Below, piece by piece: positions 45,401 to 59,453 of a DNA stretch of 64,000 bases. Made by a program: the position numbers and the translations under genes. The stretch covers positions 580,001-644,000 of the forward strand of contig JABMCL010003271.1 of NCBI GenBank assembly GCA_018857735.1, given 5' to 3'. This DNA is from Alviniconcha marisindica. Its lineage: Eukaryota; Mollusca; Gastropoda; Provannidae. How positions within the stretch are numbered: the stretch's first letter is position 1; the number at the start of each line of letters is the position of its first letter. The notes below the pieces were generated by a model. That model was not told the DNA's origin, made no database searches, and was given only the letters and a program-made list of their open reading frames with translations.

Positions 45401-47689
45401 GTGTGATTGTGAGACATGTGTTTAGTCAAACCTGGCAGCTACATTTATTGTCTTATGGCTTGTTCTTCCCATGGTTATGCCTAGATTGTGTAACTTTTTT
45501 TGTTTTGTTGGTTTGGCTTGCGATGGTTGTACCTTTTTTTCAGCATTCTGTGTCTGTGGTTGGTTTAGTTACATGGATTTCTTATCAAGGCTGGATGGTG
45601 ATGAGGGATGTATTTTAGGGGTGTGAGTTCATCAGCAACAATTCCCATGAGTTTCTCAGTTTAAAGTTTAAAAAAAGAAAGAAAAAGTAATCATCAAAGG
45701 GGTAGAAAAGGAAAAAAATCACTTTAGTCAACTGAGTACTGAGTACTTTTAAAATTTAACAAAAAATTTAATCAAGGGGGTGAAAAAGGAAAAGTTACTT
45801 TAATCAATTGAGAAGAAGTACCATTTTGTTTTCTCTCTCAATGAAATTAGTATAAAAATAATATATATATATTTAAAAAAAAAATCATCCAAATTTTGCA
45901 TAGGATCAAAAATACTATTGCAAATTAATGAATAATTCATAATGTACATAAGAGACTTCCATGCAAGAATATGCATGTTCACTATGAATTACTAACAGTG
46001 ACACTTACTTTAAAAATTCCTCAAGGCATATCAACTTCAATCCTACCTTGTTGGGTTGCATTACTGTTCCAACGTGACTTGCCTTGCCAAATGCTGAAAA
46101 TCTTCGTACACATCAAACTTTACGTAACAGACCACATGCACATTCACACTGCAAATCCCTGCCACTACTGGCTGCTAAAACTGTTCAGGTTCTCAGGGGA
46201 AAACCCCAAAACAAACTCATTGGGTTTCACTGTTAAGAAAATTACATAATATTGGATATAATTTATTTGCGTACAAAACGGCAAACCTAGCACAACACGT
46301 GTGAATTTTTATTTTATTTTATGTTATTGCAGCCTTGCCATGTTATTCATTCATGTCTCAGCAGGCTTGCCATGTAAGCATAAGTAAAAACTGCAGTTTA
46401 AGAGTGTTTTATTTGTATACAAAATGCTGTAAATAAAATGCATGCTCTCTCTGTACGCATATAGACAAATGCTGTGTATCTAATGATGCAATTGCTTAAT
46501 ATTTAATTACAACAAAAATATGTGTATACTCCCTCCTTCCCCCAAAAAACACACACCCATACACGCGGATCAGGCACTCATTTCACTCTAAAACTGTGCA
46601 TGCTAGCTACACAGTTCTTCCACTGTCAGGCACACTGGTTCTGCTATATGAAGTCTTTCAAAACACATAGTGACACATTCATAACACTGCTGTGGGACAT
46701 CCTTTAAAACAGTGGCATTAGTGGTAGTGATGATTGTCAGCCAGTAAGCGGGGTTAGACACCGTCACAGCCTCCTTCCAAGCTCCCCACTCGATTGTTAC
46801 CTCTTGCCTCTTTGGCAAAGATAGTCTACAACCCAAGAATCTGTGGGTGTACAGATTCCACACATACTATCTGGAGGAAAAAAAAAAGTGTGTCAGTGGC
46901 TGGCTCAGAACCATGGTTCTACCATTACTTATCAGCCGCCTCCCCCCTTCTGCCTCCTTCCCAGAATCCAGAAAATACTCCAACCATGATGTCCTTCCAT
47001 TTTCATATTACCAGCATACAATGTAAAGAATTTCTATATGACATATGTCATCTCTCTAAGCAACATGCCTTCAAGATCATGTTGATGCTTCATGTTTTTT
47101 TCATAAAACATTTGAAAGTCAGTGCCAGATTGTATTTATTCATTTTTTAAATTTTGTTTGCTGGTGATGGCGGCCTGTACATATGAACAAAACGGTGTTG
47201 AAATTTTATTTTGTTTGCTGATACGTACGTGAATATATATTTATTTTCTTTTAGTCAAATTAGTGAACTTTGAGTGAATTCCCAGCGTCATATATACATC
47301 TGAATTTTTGTTTGCCTTTTATGGTGTGTCGACTGTTGGAATGTTTTCAGTAAGAGTGAAAATACACTCTCTTTTGACTGGCATGAAAAGTCCTGCAAGT
47401 AAAAGTAATATTCAGTGTTTATTTTTGTACTCCAGCCATTTGTGGGTTTTTAATGTTGACTTCTTTGGGGTGGGGGAAGGGTGGTGTGATTATGTAAATG
47501 AGATTTTTTCAAGTTTGCATAATAGCTTCCATCGCTCTCCCTCTCCCTCTCTCTAACACTTCCATGCTAGTTTCAGAGAGTTTGACCTTAGCATAACATT
47601 AATAATTGTATATAAAAGTCCTGTATTGTTTGTTCAGTGTGGAAATGGTTCATTTTTCAGAAAGAAAAATGCGGCAATTTCCCAGAGTC

Positions 47690-48010
47690 TGACATGTCTG
47701 TGATTACAAGTATACTGTTTGTGAGGTATTTGATTCAGAGTACATTGTCTGTGCAGTCTTTGATTCTGAGCATATTGTCTGTCAGGAGGTCTGAATACAA
47801 GTGTATCGTCAGGTGGTCTTGGATTATGAGTACATGTCTGTGGGGTCTTTGATTCAGAGTACATTTTGTGAGGTCTTTGATTCTGAGTACATTGTCTGTC
47901 AGGTCTTTGAATACAAGTATATTGTCAGGTGGTCTTGGATTATGAGTACATGTCTGTCCTGAGGTCTTTGATTCTTGTGTACAAAGTCAGGAAGTCTTTG
48001 AATATAAATA
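47690..48010. repeat. ~35-bp tandem repeat
   Basis: GTCTTTGATTCAGAGTACAT and GTCTGTSAGG alternate, with AATACAAGTATATTGTC variants. Confidence 0.75.
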
Positions 48011-50143
48011 ATGTCTGTCAGAATATTCAGCTGCATCCCCCCTTCCCATTTTACCAGTCGGTTTACTTTTGGATCTTCCTCGCATTTTGAGGAATGTCTG
48101 CTGTTGGCTTTCTACTGTCTGTTCCTGGGAGTATGGCCCAGCCATTGTGTGGAACTGGAAGCTGTTGCCAGTTGCCCAGAATGGTTGAGGGCATGTTTGT
48201 TCCCACATCAATAAGGCATTTGTAATTTATTTACACACTATACTAAACTATATTATGTACTATTTGTGTTATCTTTTGATTGTTTCTGCTCATTTTTATT
48301 ATTTTTAACATTATTTTTATATAAGTTAAAAACAACTGGTATTAATAATTTAGATCAAAGGGTCAACAGTACTAGCATGTTATGTTTTTTTTTAACAATG
48401 GCAATATCAAAGGGAGAAGCTCTTTGACAGGATGTTAAAATCCAATTATTAAGTAACGCCTGAAAACCTGTAATTGGTGTTTGTATCTGGATATTTTGTA
48501 TCTGTGGTTGACTTGTTTTCAAGCATTTTGGACTTCTTCAGGTAAAAACTTGTTTTGACCCAAACTGTCTTACCCAGAGGGGATGACGGAAACAGTGGAC
48601 AGGGTACATTGTGAAGAAGCCAGCATTGTTCCCACAGCTCTGCATTCCTACCAACCCTGACCATAATCTCACAGTTATGTTTTTAAAATGTCCATGTGAC
48701 TCACCACTGTCCTACATCTGTTCTACTAAGGGGTTTGTTGAAATCTTGCAGAGTATTGTTTTGCTTTTTATGTGGGAACATAGTGCCGACCCCATTTGGT
48801 AGACCTACATGTTTCATATTCTGCCCAAAGTTGATTTACTTGTTTGTTTCAATGCAAATTTCATAACTGGAGAAAGAAAACATAAGCACTGGTCACAGCT
48901 AAACTGATAAGCAAGCTTTAGGCTGTTTTATTTTTCTAGCAGTATGTTACATTTTTACATGCATTTTACTTCTTTTTGACTTTAAGTTTCCTACCTCCTT
49001 TTATTGTAATTCTGAGAATGCTCATGATTTTTTTGATTTGTTTTTGCTTTGAGATGATGTTTGTGGTTCACTTGGCAGTTTAAACATTTATAGCCATGAT
49101 TGATAGAGGGGAAAAAAGTACTGATAAAAATATGAGAGCAGAAAGTAAACACATGCAGTGCCAGCAACTTGTCCTGCCTGTTGCTAGTGTCCGATTTGTT
49201 GTGGCTTGTACTGAAGAGAATAATACATTTTTGGAGCATATTTGAAGCTCCCAAAGGCCTAACCATTCTTATTAGTTAGTATATACTACAAAGCTAGTGA
49301 CAGGCAATCAACAGAATGAAGACTTAGCGATGTAGGATAGTGAGAGCTGGCACTGCTTCGGAGAGGAACCTGAATGCAGCAATGCTACAGCAAGGTCTAA
49401 TGGAGATGTATGCTACTGTTTCCATGAATGGGCATTTGTGCACCCAGCCTTACATGACCCAGGGCACTCATGCATTTTTACACATACATATTATCAAAGA
49501 TTCCAGTGCAGAACATGCATGTATACAAATCAACACACTCTCATGTTTACACCCACCCTCCCACAACACATGCACGCACACACACACACACACACGCTTC
49601 ATGCATTTGCACACAGTTAATATGTCTTATGGCTTACTAGCATCAAAAGTGTAAATTACTAATTATCTTGCTAGCTGTGACAAGGCAGTGTGCTAGCAGG
49701 GCCATGGGCTTGGGAAAGATGGTGTCTGGTGGTGGCTAATGACTGGACAGCACAGACCTGGTGCGCATGTGCCTCCTCTCAACACTTCCTTCTCAGCAAT
49801 GGCCTTGGATTGGCACAATTTTTTAACCAATCAAACCCAAAAGATGGAGAGAAGAGTGCAGCCTTTCTGGTTCATTTATTTTCAGTCCCCTCCCAGATCC
49901 TTTGGAAACGTGTTGTATGTGATTAGTGCATCAGACTTTTAATAGGAGTAATTTATTTTACCCTGATTTGGCTTTCACATTTAACTGAGCTTTGATTATC
50001 ATGCAACAAATGTCCTTGAGCTTCGGACTAAAATGTTTTTGATATGTGAAAATGAGAAAAAGTTTTTATTTAAGATTTGATAACCTTTCTGTCGCCAACA
50101 TTATTTTAGTTGCTTGAACATTAAATATCAGATATTCAACACC

Positions 50144-50146
<3 letters not shown>

Positions 50147-50209
<63 letters not shown>
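50147..50209. repeat. TA microsatellite
   Basis: ~31 TA units, then ACAC. Confidence 0.95.
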
Positions 50210-50221
<12 letters not shown>

Positions 50222-50704
50222 TGCGCATGTAAAAACAAATATGATGACTTTTAATGTGTTCTTTAGTGTGTGCTGTGGTATTTTCTTGCTGGTGAGTTTG
50301 ATTCTTGTGCTGGAGAATTTGCTCATTGCTTGAGTGAAATAAAGACAAATGAATTAAATGATTGTGTGTGTGTGTATAATCAGTTAAACAGTAGAACATT
50401 TTTCATTGCTTTTATATTGACACGCAGTGGACAGAAATCAATAAAAAAGAAGAAAATAATGTTATTTCTTTATTGCACAAGACGTGTAATAATTTTGTTC
50501 TCAACAAGTAAAAGAACACCGAATTGATGTTGGTTCATTCATCATCACTGTCACACCCATACAACATTGCAAATACAACCCCCCTCCACCCCAACCATAT
50601 TGCTGTTTACTGCTAAGCTCATTCACACTTACAGACCAGTCATCAATCACCTTTCTGCATACACTTGTTTAGTCACAATGAGGACATTAATTCCACATCA
50701 AGTT

Positions 50705-51050
50705 GTGTGATTCACCTGAAACAAGGATGGCTGCTGGTGTTCGTTCTTTTCACTTGCAAGTTGCTATCGTGCAACATTTTTGTGCAATTGATCTGAAACA
50801 AGGATGGCTGCTGGTGTTCGTTCTTTTCACTTGCAAGTTGCTATCATGCCAACATTTAATTCCACATCTAGTTGTGCAATTGATCCGAAACAGGGATGGC
50901 TGCTGGTGTTCATTCTTTTCACTTGCAAGTTGCTATCATGCCAACATTTAATTCCACATCTAGTTGTGCGGTTGATCTGAAACAGGGATAGCTGCTGCTG
51001 GCGTTTGTTATTTTCACTTGCAAGTTGCTATCGTGCCAACATTCTTCCAG
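50705..51050. repeat. ~87-bp tandem repeat, 4 units
   Basis: AAACAAGGATGGCTGCTGGT, TCTTTTCACTTGCAAGTTGC and CAACATTTAATTCCACATC recur in order. Confidence 0.85.
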
Positions 51051-51225
51051 GCATTCAACAAACGACATTTGGACAAGTACAATATTTTCATTTTGTAACT
51101 GTTTAACGGTCATTTTGTGGCTGAAAAAGGGGCATGTGTGTGTGTACACATGTTTTGTCCTGTCAGTGTTCTTTTTAACAGTTTATGTGTTTGGCTGTTG
51201 TAGAAATGATCATCCTGAGGTGAGC

Positions 51226-51311
51226 AAGTGCAGTTCACAGGACATTAAAATCCATTACTAACTGTATACAAGTGCAGTTCACAGGACATTAAAATCCGTT
51301 ACTAACTGTAT
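51226..51311. repeat. ~43-bp tandem duplication of a SINE-tail motif
   Basis: AGTGCAGTTCACAGGACATT then AAAATCCRTTACTAACTGTATA, twice. Confidence 0.8.
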
Positions 51312-51727
51312 AGCTGATGAAGTACCTAGGACTGAAGTACCAAGTTTGTACAGGTAGGAAAAAAATGAATGCACCTTTTCTCTTTCAGAGTCTGAGCACA
51401 GCGTTTGTAGTTCAAGGAGTAAGATCAGCTTTGGTTCCATGAGCTAATTAGCAGTTCATACCATATTCCAAAACAATGTATGAAGTGCCCCTTGTTTTTT
51501 GTTGTTTGTTCTTGTTTCAGTCTCAGATTTTCACACACTAAATCAGTAAATGCCCATTATTTATTACTGAACCAAAGCCAGCTAGGGATCAGGCCATTTC
51601 ATAACATATAGCTACTTTAATGAAAGTATGTGCTTCTGGCTGAACTCAGTGATGTGTGTATATGGGACTGAACTTTTTTAGTAGGGTATGTGGATGAGCA
51701 CAATATGTTACTGAAGCAGAGTGCATA

Positions 51728-51729
<2 letters not shown>

Positions 51730-51775
<46 letters not shown>

Positions 51776-51866
51776 CAGTGTGTGTGTGTGTGTGAGAGAG
51801 ACGGAGAGATTGTGTGTGCACACCATATGTTAAGGAGTGTGCACACAGTGGGTGTGTGGGTGTGCA

Positions 51867-51907
<41 letters not shown>
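51730..51907. repeat. GT microsatellite and TA microsatellite
   Basis: GT 51730-51773 and 51779-51793; TA 51870-51907. Confidence 0.9.
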
Positions 51908-51910
<3 letters not shown>

Positions 51911-52131
51911 ATAATTACTTTTCAGTGACATTAAAATGTGCACAGGAATTTGTCTTGGTGATTATCCAGCCATACAGTGCATTAAAAACAGCACACAAAA
52001 TGACAATAATAATCAACAGTTCTTATACAGCACCATTCTTTAACTGGAGTTAAACTCACTGTGCTGTACAAAATACAACTAGCTATGTATGAAACATTGT
52101 AATTATTGTTTTCAGTTTTACAGTACATATC

Positions 52132-52320
52132 TCTCTCTCTCTCTATATATATATCTATATATATCTATGCACAAACACACACACGACTCAGCTGGATTGC
52201 TGTGGTGTGTGTATGTGCATGGGTAGTTCAGTGGTGTATATGTGTGCACGCATGAAGTGTGAACTACAATACAGTGGTGTGTGTGTGTGTATTTCTTCTT
52301 CACACACTAAATCTCTCTCT

Positions 52321-52380
<60 letters not shown>
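52132..52380. repeat. CT/TA and CT/CA microsatellites
   Basis: CT-TA mix at 52132-52168; CT array 52314-52368 followed by CA. Confidence 0.9.
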
Positions 52381-53164
52381 TCCTGTAGCAGACATTTTCT
52401 TCTCCGTATAATGTCCAACTTAACACTGAAGATTCTGACACTTTTAGTGCATGCAGGATTATTTTGGTGTTTCCATAATCCACCGAACTCAGACATGGAC
52501 TACATAATCTTTACCGTGCCTGCGGATCTCGCTTAAGTCTCATCCGAAGGACTTAACTTTTTATTTTATATAAACTGAATGAGTTCAGTAGTGCGTGTGT
52601 GTGAGTGAATACAATTGCTTCATACAAATTAGGCTCGGGATAAATATTGCCAGGGCTATATTTGTATATTGCGATGACGGTATGTGCTGCTATAGCAACT
52701 TATCTAGATTTGATTTTGAGCTCAGTAATCTTCCGAATCGCCTGTAAGTGATCCAGTCTTTCCTGCACTAGTCCATCAGTTTGGGAACGGAGTCAGTGAG
52801 CAATAATTTTAGGCACGATCTGGTCAAAGTTCGTGCCATGAAACGTCAGATGACCACGAAGTTTAACCTGGGTACAATAAGTCATCGAGTACAAAACCGT
52901 TGAACCCCAACAGGACAGGAAGCAGACGACACTCATTCCGAGTGAATCACACTTTTGGCATCCACGCCAGAAACTTCGAAAAACGTTTTTCCTGTTCACA
53001 CTATTAATAAGTGTCCGAGTGACTGTCAGTTATGTTTATCCTTCACGAGTAAAAAGTCTTTTATTTCTACCAATTGCTTTCGGTTTCGGGCACCTGATTT
53101 CGGTTTCTTTTTGCTGGCCTGTGTGTTAGTCGGAGTTCCTGACTCCTGTAGCAGACGCAACAAG

Positions 53165-53200
53165 TTGTAATCAGCCAATCAATGTGACGCTACTACTGCA
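53165..53200 (+). promoter_or_regulatory. Candidate promoter element: CCAAT box and adjoining GTGACG
   Basis: CAGCCAATCAATGTGACGC: CCAAT at 53175-53179 followed by a TGACG half site. It lies in a local CG-rich patch (about 52.6-53.4 kb) between CG-poor flanks, upstream of a good donor. Fits a TATA-less promoter. Confidence 0.3.
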
Positions 53201-53204
53201 ACCG

Positions 53205-53336
53205 CGTTCCTGCGAGCTACACGGAAGCTGCAGAAGTTGACTTCATGTGGTGGCAAAGAGAAACTTTGTTGACAGATCGAGATTGCAAAGTGTAAATTTG
53301 ACACCCTGAGCGACACGGAATGGATTTTGTTTGAAG
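53205..53336 (+). other. Candidate noncoding first exon of the scaffold gene
   Basis: The segment is CG-rich relative to its surroundings and ends in a strong donor GAAG|GTAAGA (GT at 53337). A CCAAT box sits ~30-60 bp upstream. It carries a four-codon uORF (ATG at 53320, MDFV then TGA). It would join the acceptor at 59435 across a ~6.1-kb intron. The 5' limit is approximate. Confidence 0.35.
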
Positions 53337-53689
53337 GTAAGAAAAATACAACAGGTGGTGTCTTACTTACGCTAGAAACTGATTAAGGGTACAAGGGAAA
53401 ATTGTCAGCGCTACAACATCATGTACATGTGTATAAATGTACACAATACATCAGTTGAGTCAGTAGGGCTACCGTTACCACGGTTAGATCTATCTAAATG
53501 CCGTTGTTTCTTCTTGAATCAGACCGGAGCCATTGTTCATTATTACGCTCCTGAGCTTGCGGCATCAGCTTTCAGGCACACAAAATGTACACTGACAATG
53601 ACAAGAAGAATCCAGCCATACAGTGCATTAAAAACATGAGCATTGCGTAGTTTGAGTCCCCGACAAGGCGACAGCGATACAACTGCATC

Positions 53690-53795
53690 CGAACTCATTC
53701 GAACATTCAGAACTGTGGAGAAATGGAACCACCTGACGGAGGAATGTGTTACTGTGTCAAAACAACACTTCCAGTGCACCCACATCAGCGTTTTG
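53690..53795 (+). pseudogene. Possible LINE ORF2 C-terminal fragment
   Basis: One frame reads RTFRTVEKWNHLTEECVTVS then KQHFQ, resembling the FxxRVVxxWNxLPxxVVxAxSxxxFK end of some non-LTR elements. Short and weak. Confidence 0.25.
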
Positions 53796-54102
53796 TAGAC
53801 TTCTGCCCCACATAAATCAATACGTGTTGCTTTGTTTCTCTGGAAAGACTCGTGTTCATAAACGTTTATGAACAATTTTTTTTACTACATCATATGTTTG
53901 CATAGTTCACAAGTTTGTGTTGCTCTATGCTTTGTAAATTTTGTGTATGACAGGAAAGAAACAATATATTTTATATTAAATATAATACACATGCACCTCC
54001 CCCCTCCCCCTACACACACCCTCCCCACACACACATCCAAGGGGCCATCTCCCATCTTGATTAAAGCCATACATACATGTGATAAAGGGACTTTTGTATT
54101 TT

Positions 54103-54125
54103 GTACACACACACACACACACACA

Positions 54126-54172
<47 letters not shown>

Positions 54173-54185
54173 ATAGATATATATC
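54103..54185. repeat. CA, TATC and TAGA microsatellites
   Basis: CA to ~54125, then ATCT units, TA, and AGATAT units, forming a small inverted array (TATC against GATA). Confidence 0.85.
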
Positions 54186-55058
54186 CTGTAATAAATGCCC
54201 TCAGAGCTGGAAACGGACTGTATGCATACCTTGTGTAGTGCAACCAGTCTACAAGTTTCTGATTCACTTCTTCATGGTAGGCTGAGGTCAGCTTCTCTTC
54301 AGTTGTTGTGCCTGATCCACTTCCCCACCAGACAGAACAGCTGTGTATACTTTTCCTTGTTCTTTATGAAGGAAGTCATGGTTGGAACTTAAATGTGGAA
54401 TCTGGAAATCATTTGCTATGAATATACGACTGTGCTGTATGAGTATGAAAGAGTCCTCTCATTTTGTTTGGTTGTTTTTCATTGTTCAGCTGCAAATTTT
54501 TCCTGGTGTTTTTTTAATTTTATTTTAAATCTTTAGATTATCTAGAGACATGCCTGTCACTTTCTCGTTTTCACCATTCTGAAGTATGCAGTACAAGAGG
54601 CAAGGTTTATAATGACTGCATTGTTCCTCCAAATAAAGCTTTGATAGGCTTATGACCAAGACTGAATGTTTTGCACCTCTCATATCAATTGTCATAATGA
54701 CTAAAACTGCATCCAAAGGTACATGAATGCTAGTAGGCCTGCGTGCACAGACACACACCATTAATGTCACAGTAATGTATGGCACATTTTAATTTTATGT
54801 ATAAGTACAATGCATACATGTATCTTCATTGATTTGAAAATTGGTAAAAACTGCAAATTTGATTTTGAAAACCAACTGTCTGTTTGGCTACTTTGCTGCT
54901 TTGTTTTTAATTTCATGCTGCTTTGTTTTCAGGAGTAGGCTTAGTTTTGTCAGAATAACAGTTAACACCCAGCTGGGCTTAGCAGCCTCTAGTTTAAGTT
55001 TAAATGAAGAGAGGCACACCATGGTGAGTGAAAATGTGTTTGCTATTAAAAGTATTAT

Positions 55059-55061
<3 letters not shown>

Positions 55062-55137
<76 letters not shown>
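55062..55137. repeat. CA then TA microsatellite
   Basis: CA ~9 units, then ~29 TA units. Confidence 0.95.
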
Positions 55138-55140
<3 letters not shown>

Positions 55141-57342
55141 GTAGCACTATACTATAAGTGAGGATTTATGATCCAAGTGTGTAATTGGGGAATTTTTAGT
55201 GACAACAATTGAACAAAGAAGAAAGAACTTGTTTGGCCAGGGGAACAATTTGTTTATAATGTACAGTGAATGAAATGCAGTATTTATCAGTGAGGTTGTA
55301 CTATGGTATCAAGAGTGTTAGGTAAGAGCTGTAACTGCACCAATCTGTATTATATTGCTTCAGTCCTTGGTGACATTTTGAAAGAAGGACAATGGTTGAT
55401 AGAGGGTGCAACATTGGAGTTTATTTTGTATTGTGAAACTGAAACTGTGAAAGTTGTTGAGTGCCCTCTTCTTCAACACTGAAACAGTGATGGTGGTGAT
55501 AGTTACAACTTGCATATTGACCACAAATCCAGCTGCATTAGTGTGTGCCTCAGGACACTTCTATCAGGTCCAAGTTCTGTTTTGTATCAATGCATGGGTT
55601 CTGTACTGTATAGATGCACTTCAGTATAGGCTGTTGTAGAGTAAATGCCTTGAATGAGGCTGGGTTTTGCCTACACACAAAAACATAGCACTAAACAGAG
55701 TGAATGACTGGCGGACTCAGAACTAAATCTTCAAAATAAATAAGTAATGGCACTTGTTCATTGATGACAAGACTTATGAACTGCAATCAAATAAAATATT
55801 TCCATTTTTTGAATGCTGTAGTCCAGGATTTGTGTTAACTGGTAATCAGCAGATACTGGAAAACATTAAGATGTACTGGCTGTTCTTTTGTTTGACTGGT
55901 TCTAAACTAAAAAATAAATGCAGCACAGAGACAGAGAGAGAGTGGGGGGGGGGGGGGGCTGTACATGTACGCAACTGCAAGCATGCAGTGTCCATATGTC
56001 TACAGGTATGACTATGTGTGTGTGTGTGTTCTGTATGGAAAAGCAAGTGCAAGTGCTTGCTAGTACAGTAGTATTAGTAGAGCTCTAGCAGTAATATTGA
56101 CAGCTGTGTGTCAGCTGACTGGTTGCAGTGATCGTCTGACTGGTTTCTGTGAACCGCTTTCACCACCTTATAGATGTCACACCAGTTTGAAAAATGTCTA
56201 GTTGGATCACTGGAATCAATAAAATGATTGTGCCACCAGTCTACACAGTACTACAGGGATTTAAGGGTGAAAGCTTGTGTTTGAATGGAGCTCAGTGCTC
56301 ACCCTCTGTTGGGTTCTCATCAATTTATATATTTTTTATCATTATGTATAATGTTAATAGATTAATACTATTAATAATAGTCTGAATGCTTTCCATTGCC
56401 ATGAAGGGGTCAAGGATATGGAAAAAAAGAGAAGAGGCTGTTGTATGCCTGCATGCATTGCAATACAAAGGGTTCTCTCATTTTCACTCTAGTCTCAAGA
56501 TTTGTTCACTGACTATGTACAGTCACATACCTGTATTCAACACCAGAAGGCTGACCTGCACAGACTGACATTAGTTCTGCCCTGTTTATCATGGTGTAGG
56601 TGATGCTGCAAGTATATCATGGAGGCTTATGCACTGATGAGCTGCTCATGTGTAACTGTAACTGTAAGGTTCTGTTTTCAGTCTTTTCTGGGTATTTTTA
56701 AAATTTATGGCTTTATCAGTCTTATAAATTTATCAGTCTTCCAAGCATGGAAAAGCGACAACAGATCAACCAAAAAATATAAGTTTCTCATTTTTTGTTT
56801 TTAACCGTTTAACTGTTGTTTAAGTGCTGTTTTGTGGCTTGATGAAGTGGATTTCCCTGAAAATGTGCATACTGTGTGTCCGTGTCATAATAAATAAGTT
56901 TTCTTTTGAACCTTTTTGTGTTTGGATCTAAATTTATGACTGTTTAGCAATAACATGTATACATAAATGACAACTGTAGCACCCAGGACTCAGTTTTGTT
57001 TTAGTTTCATCTAAATGACTTGACATCATTAGACTTCAGAGGTGGCTCAGGGAGTTGAAGGTTGCTGCCTAAAGCAAGAATTGAACCCCCAACCTTTTGG
57101 TCCTGACTGAGTTTGGTACCGGTCCTCTAGTTCTCATCATTCTAAGATGACCCCATGAGGTTGACAGGACATTCAGTTTTAAATTCATAAGATCCAAGAA
57201 CTGACTAACTAACTTAGTTTCTAAATAACCTGGCCACATCTGTTGTCGCTTCTCCATTTGTTGTTGGATTTTGTGTGTGTCAAGTACTGTAAACTAAATT
57301 GTATAAAAAGTATTTCATGTTTTTATTTATAAAATTTTATAA

Positions 57343-57348
<6 letters not shown>

Positions 57349-57407
<59 letters not shown>
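57349..57407. repeat. TA microsatellite
   Basis: ~29 TA units. Confidence 0.95.
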
Positions 57408-57410
<3 letters not shown>

Positions 57411-58059
57411 TATTTTTGTTTTTAAATGCTGATTTCCTGATCATGCAGCAGACTGTTTACAACAAGACTGGAGTGTGTACTGTGTATTTATTATCTATGC
57501 CATGCCTTGTTTTGGTCACTGCTGTTGTCAACACAGCTGCGGATTAGTAATTGTTTGCGTGCAGTTGTGGTGAATGTGTGCTGTTGCAAATGGAACTATT
57601 ATATACATGTATACAGTATGGAATAACTAATGACACAGTTGGACTAATTCTTCAGGGCACAGCAGTTGGAGGCATTGTGACTCAGCTGGAGATAGTGCCC
57701 ACAGTTACATCAGACCCAGATGAGAGAACACTGGACAGTGGTTGTGGTTGTTTGTCCTCAGTTGCAGTCTGCTCCTACTCCTAGTGGCAACTCACTGATG
57801 TGAAAGCTGACCCCATTACCCAACAAGTGACATCACATGTTGCTGCCTCTGTCCACTTTTCACACCAGACCAGTAAATACAACAGTTGAACAGTAGAATA
57901 AGGCATGGGTATTTACTAACTGCTGCAAGAATACAGTAGCTGGTGCTGCAGAATAGTGTACATGTATTCATGTGTAGGTTACTGTGCCAAAGTCATGGTA
58001 GAACAAGGAGCCTATACTTGCTAGTCTGTGGCAAGATCACAGCAGAACTGCTTGTGTGG

Positions 58060-58289
58060 GCTACTGCTACAAAGACTGGTTAGAACAAGAGTGTGTGTGT
58101 GTGGGCTAATACTACTACAAGTACAAGGACGCACTAGAACAGTTCAAATATGTATGTGTGAACAGAACAGCTCAGATACATGTGTGGACTACTGAGCTAC
58201 AAAGACAGATTAGAACAGTGCATGTGTGGACTGCTGCTACAAGGACACACTAGAATGGTGCATGTGTCAGTTGCTGCTGCAAAGTGTGT

Positions 58290-58326
<37 letters not shown>

Positions 58327-58386
58327 GACTGCTGCTACAAGGACACACTAGAAAGTAGAATGGTGCATGTGTCAGCTGCTGCTGCA

Positions 58387-58432
<46 letters not shown>

Positions 58433-58520
58433 GTGTGTATGTGCGTGTGTGCGTGTGTGTGTGTGGACTGCTGCTACAAGGACACTCTAGAATGGTGCAT
58501 GTGTACATGGAGCAAGAAAA
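58060..58520. repeat. ~60-130-bp tandem repeat with GT arrays
   Basis: GGACTGCTGCTACAAGGACA, CACTAGAATGGTGCATGTGT and CTGCTGCAAAGTGTGTG recur 3-4 times, separated by GT runs. Confidence 0.8.
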
Positions 58521-59435
58521 AATGTTTGGAGTAAAATACTGTACCAGGATGTGAAATGATAAATTAGGCTATGGGAAAACTTGAATGCATAAATGTGTCC
58601 TTACTTTGCCCAAGTCGTAGTTTCCTTTTAAATTTCTGTATGCTTCCATATAAAATTCTGATATAACAGGAAATCCATTGGGTTTTGTAGTTTGCTCAGT
58701 GCTGTCACTGTATTGCCTCATGTCAGGTTTGCTTTCACTTGTATATTTTCCCCAGTGTCTTATTTTACAAGCTGTATGTTTTTTAAGATACGTGATTTGT
58801 GTTGAGTTTGTGTGTTAGAGCCTCAAGCTTTCCAGTCAATGTACTTGTGTCACTGACATTGACAGTTTCATGACATAATTTTATGGCAAACTTTAAATGA
58901 TGATGAATAAACTGGCCTTTAAAGCTTGATCTATGGATGAGCCTTAAACACAGCCAGACTGAAAACCAATGATTAAAACCATCATTTGGTAATTCTAATG
59001 AATATAATTGAAACAGTTGGTCTGGTTGTAATTTGTAGCTGCATTTTTTGGGGTGCTCTTTTGTGAAACTGCCCTGATATAACCACACTGGTTGACTGGG
59101 CATAAAACACCAACTTACTTACTTGGTGAAATAGGAAACAGTGAGCGGTGAAACGCAGCTTTGAACAAAAAGTTGAAAATCATGAGTATTATAGTTACAC
59201 TGTACTTTTTACTCACAGATATTTCTGTTAAATTATGCTTTATTTATTTAGATTGTTTGTGAATCTGTTTCTTAAGATAAATAAATGACTCTCAGAACTT
59301 ACAGACTTTATTCCACAAAGTTGCAGAATTTACTCCTGATTTTTGTTGTTGTTGACAGAATTGTATGGATGTCAGATAGTTAAATAAGAATTGTGGTAGA
59401 TTTGACAGTGTTTGTCTTATTCTTTGTTTTTGCAG

Positions 59436-59453
59436 ATGGACTTTGTTTATTAG
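59436..59453 (+). promoter_or_regulatory. Mini upstream ORF (MDFVY) in the leader of the scaffold gene
   Basis: The exon's first three bases after the acceptor are ATG, opening a five-codon ORF ended by TAG. It precedes the main start by 111 nt and could dampen or gate translation. Confidence 0.4.

Larger units (their letters stand above)
38826..52600. other. Long CG-poor non-coding stretch between the two genes
   Basis: Beyond the tandem repeats and element copies listed, I find no splice-linked coding segment, no recognisable protein and no RNA gene. AATAAA occurs several times (for example ~46430 and ~50339), so the SLC7 3' end cannot be fixed. 45,600-47,300 and 48,200-49,300 show nothing but AT-rich DNA. 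Confidence 0.5.
53900..59430. other. Probable first intron of the scaffold gene
   Basis: CG-poor, with microsatellites and a short SINE-like stretch at ~57035-57210 (GTGGCTCAGGGAGTTGAAGG A-box-like; GGTTGACAGGACATTCAG tail motif). At 59076-59120 the tail CTGGTTGACTGGGCATAAAA then ACTTACTTACTT marks another retroelement end. Confidence 0.4.
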
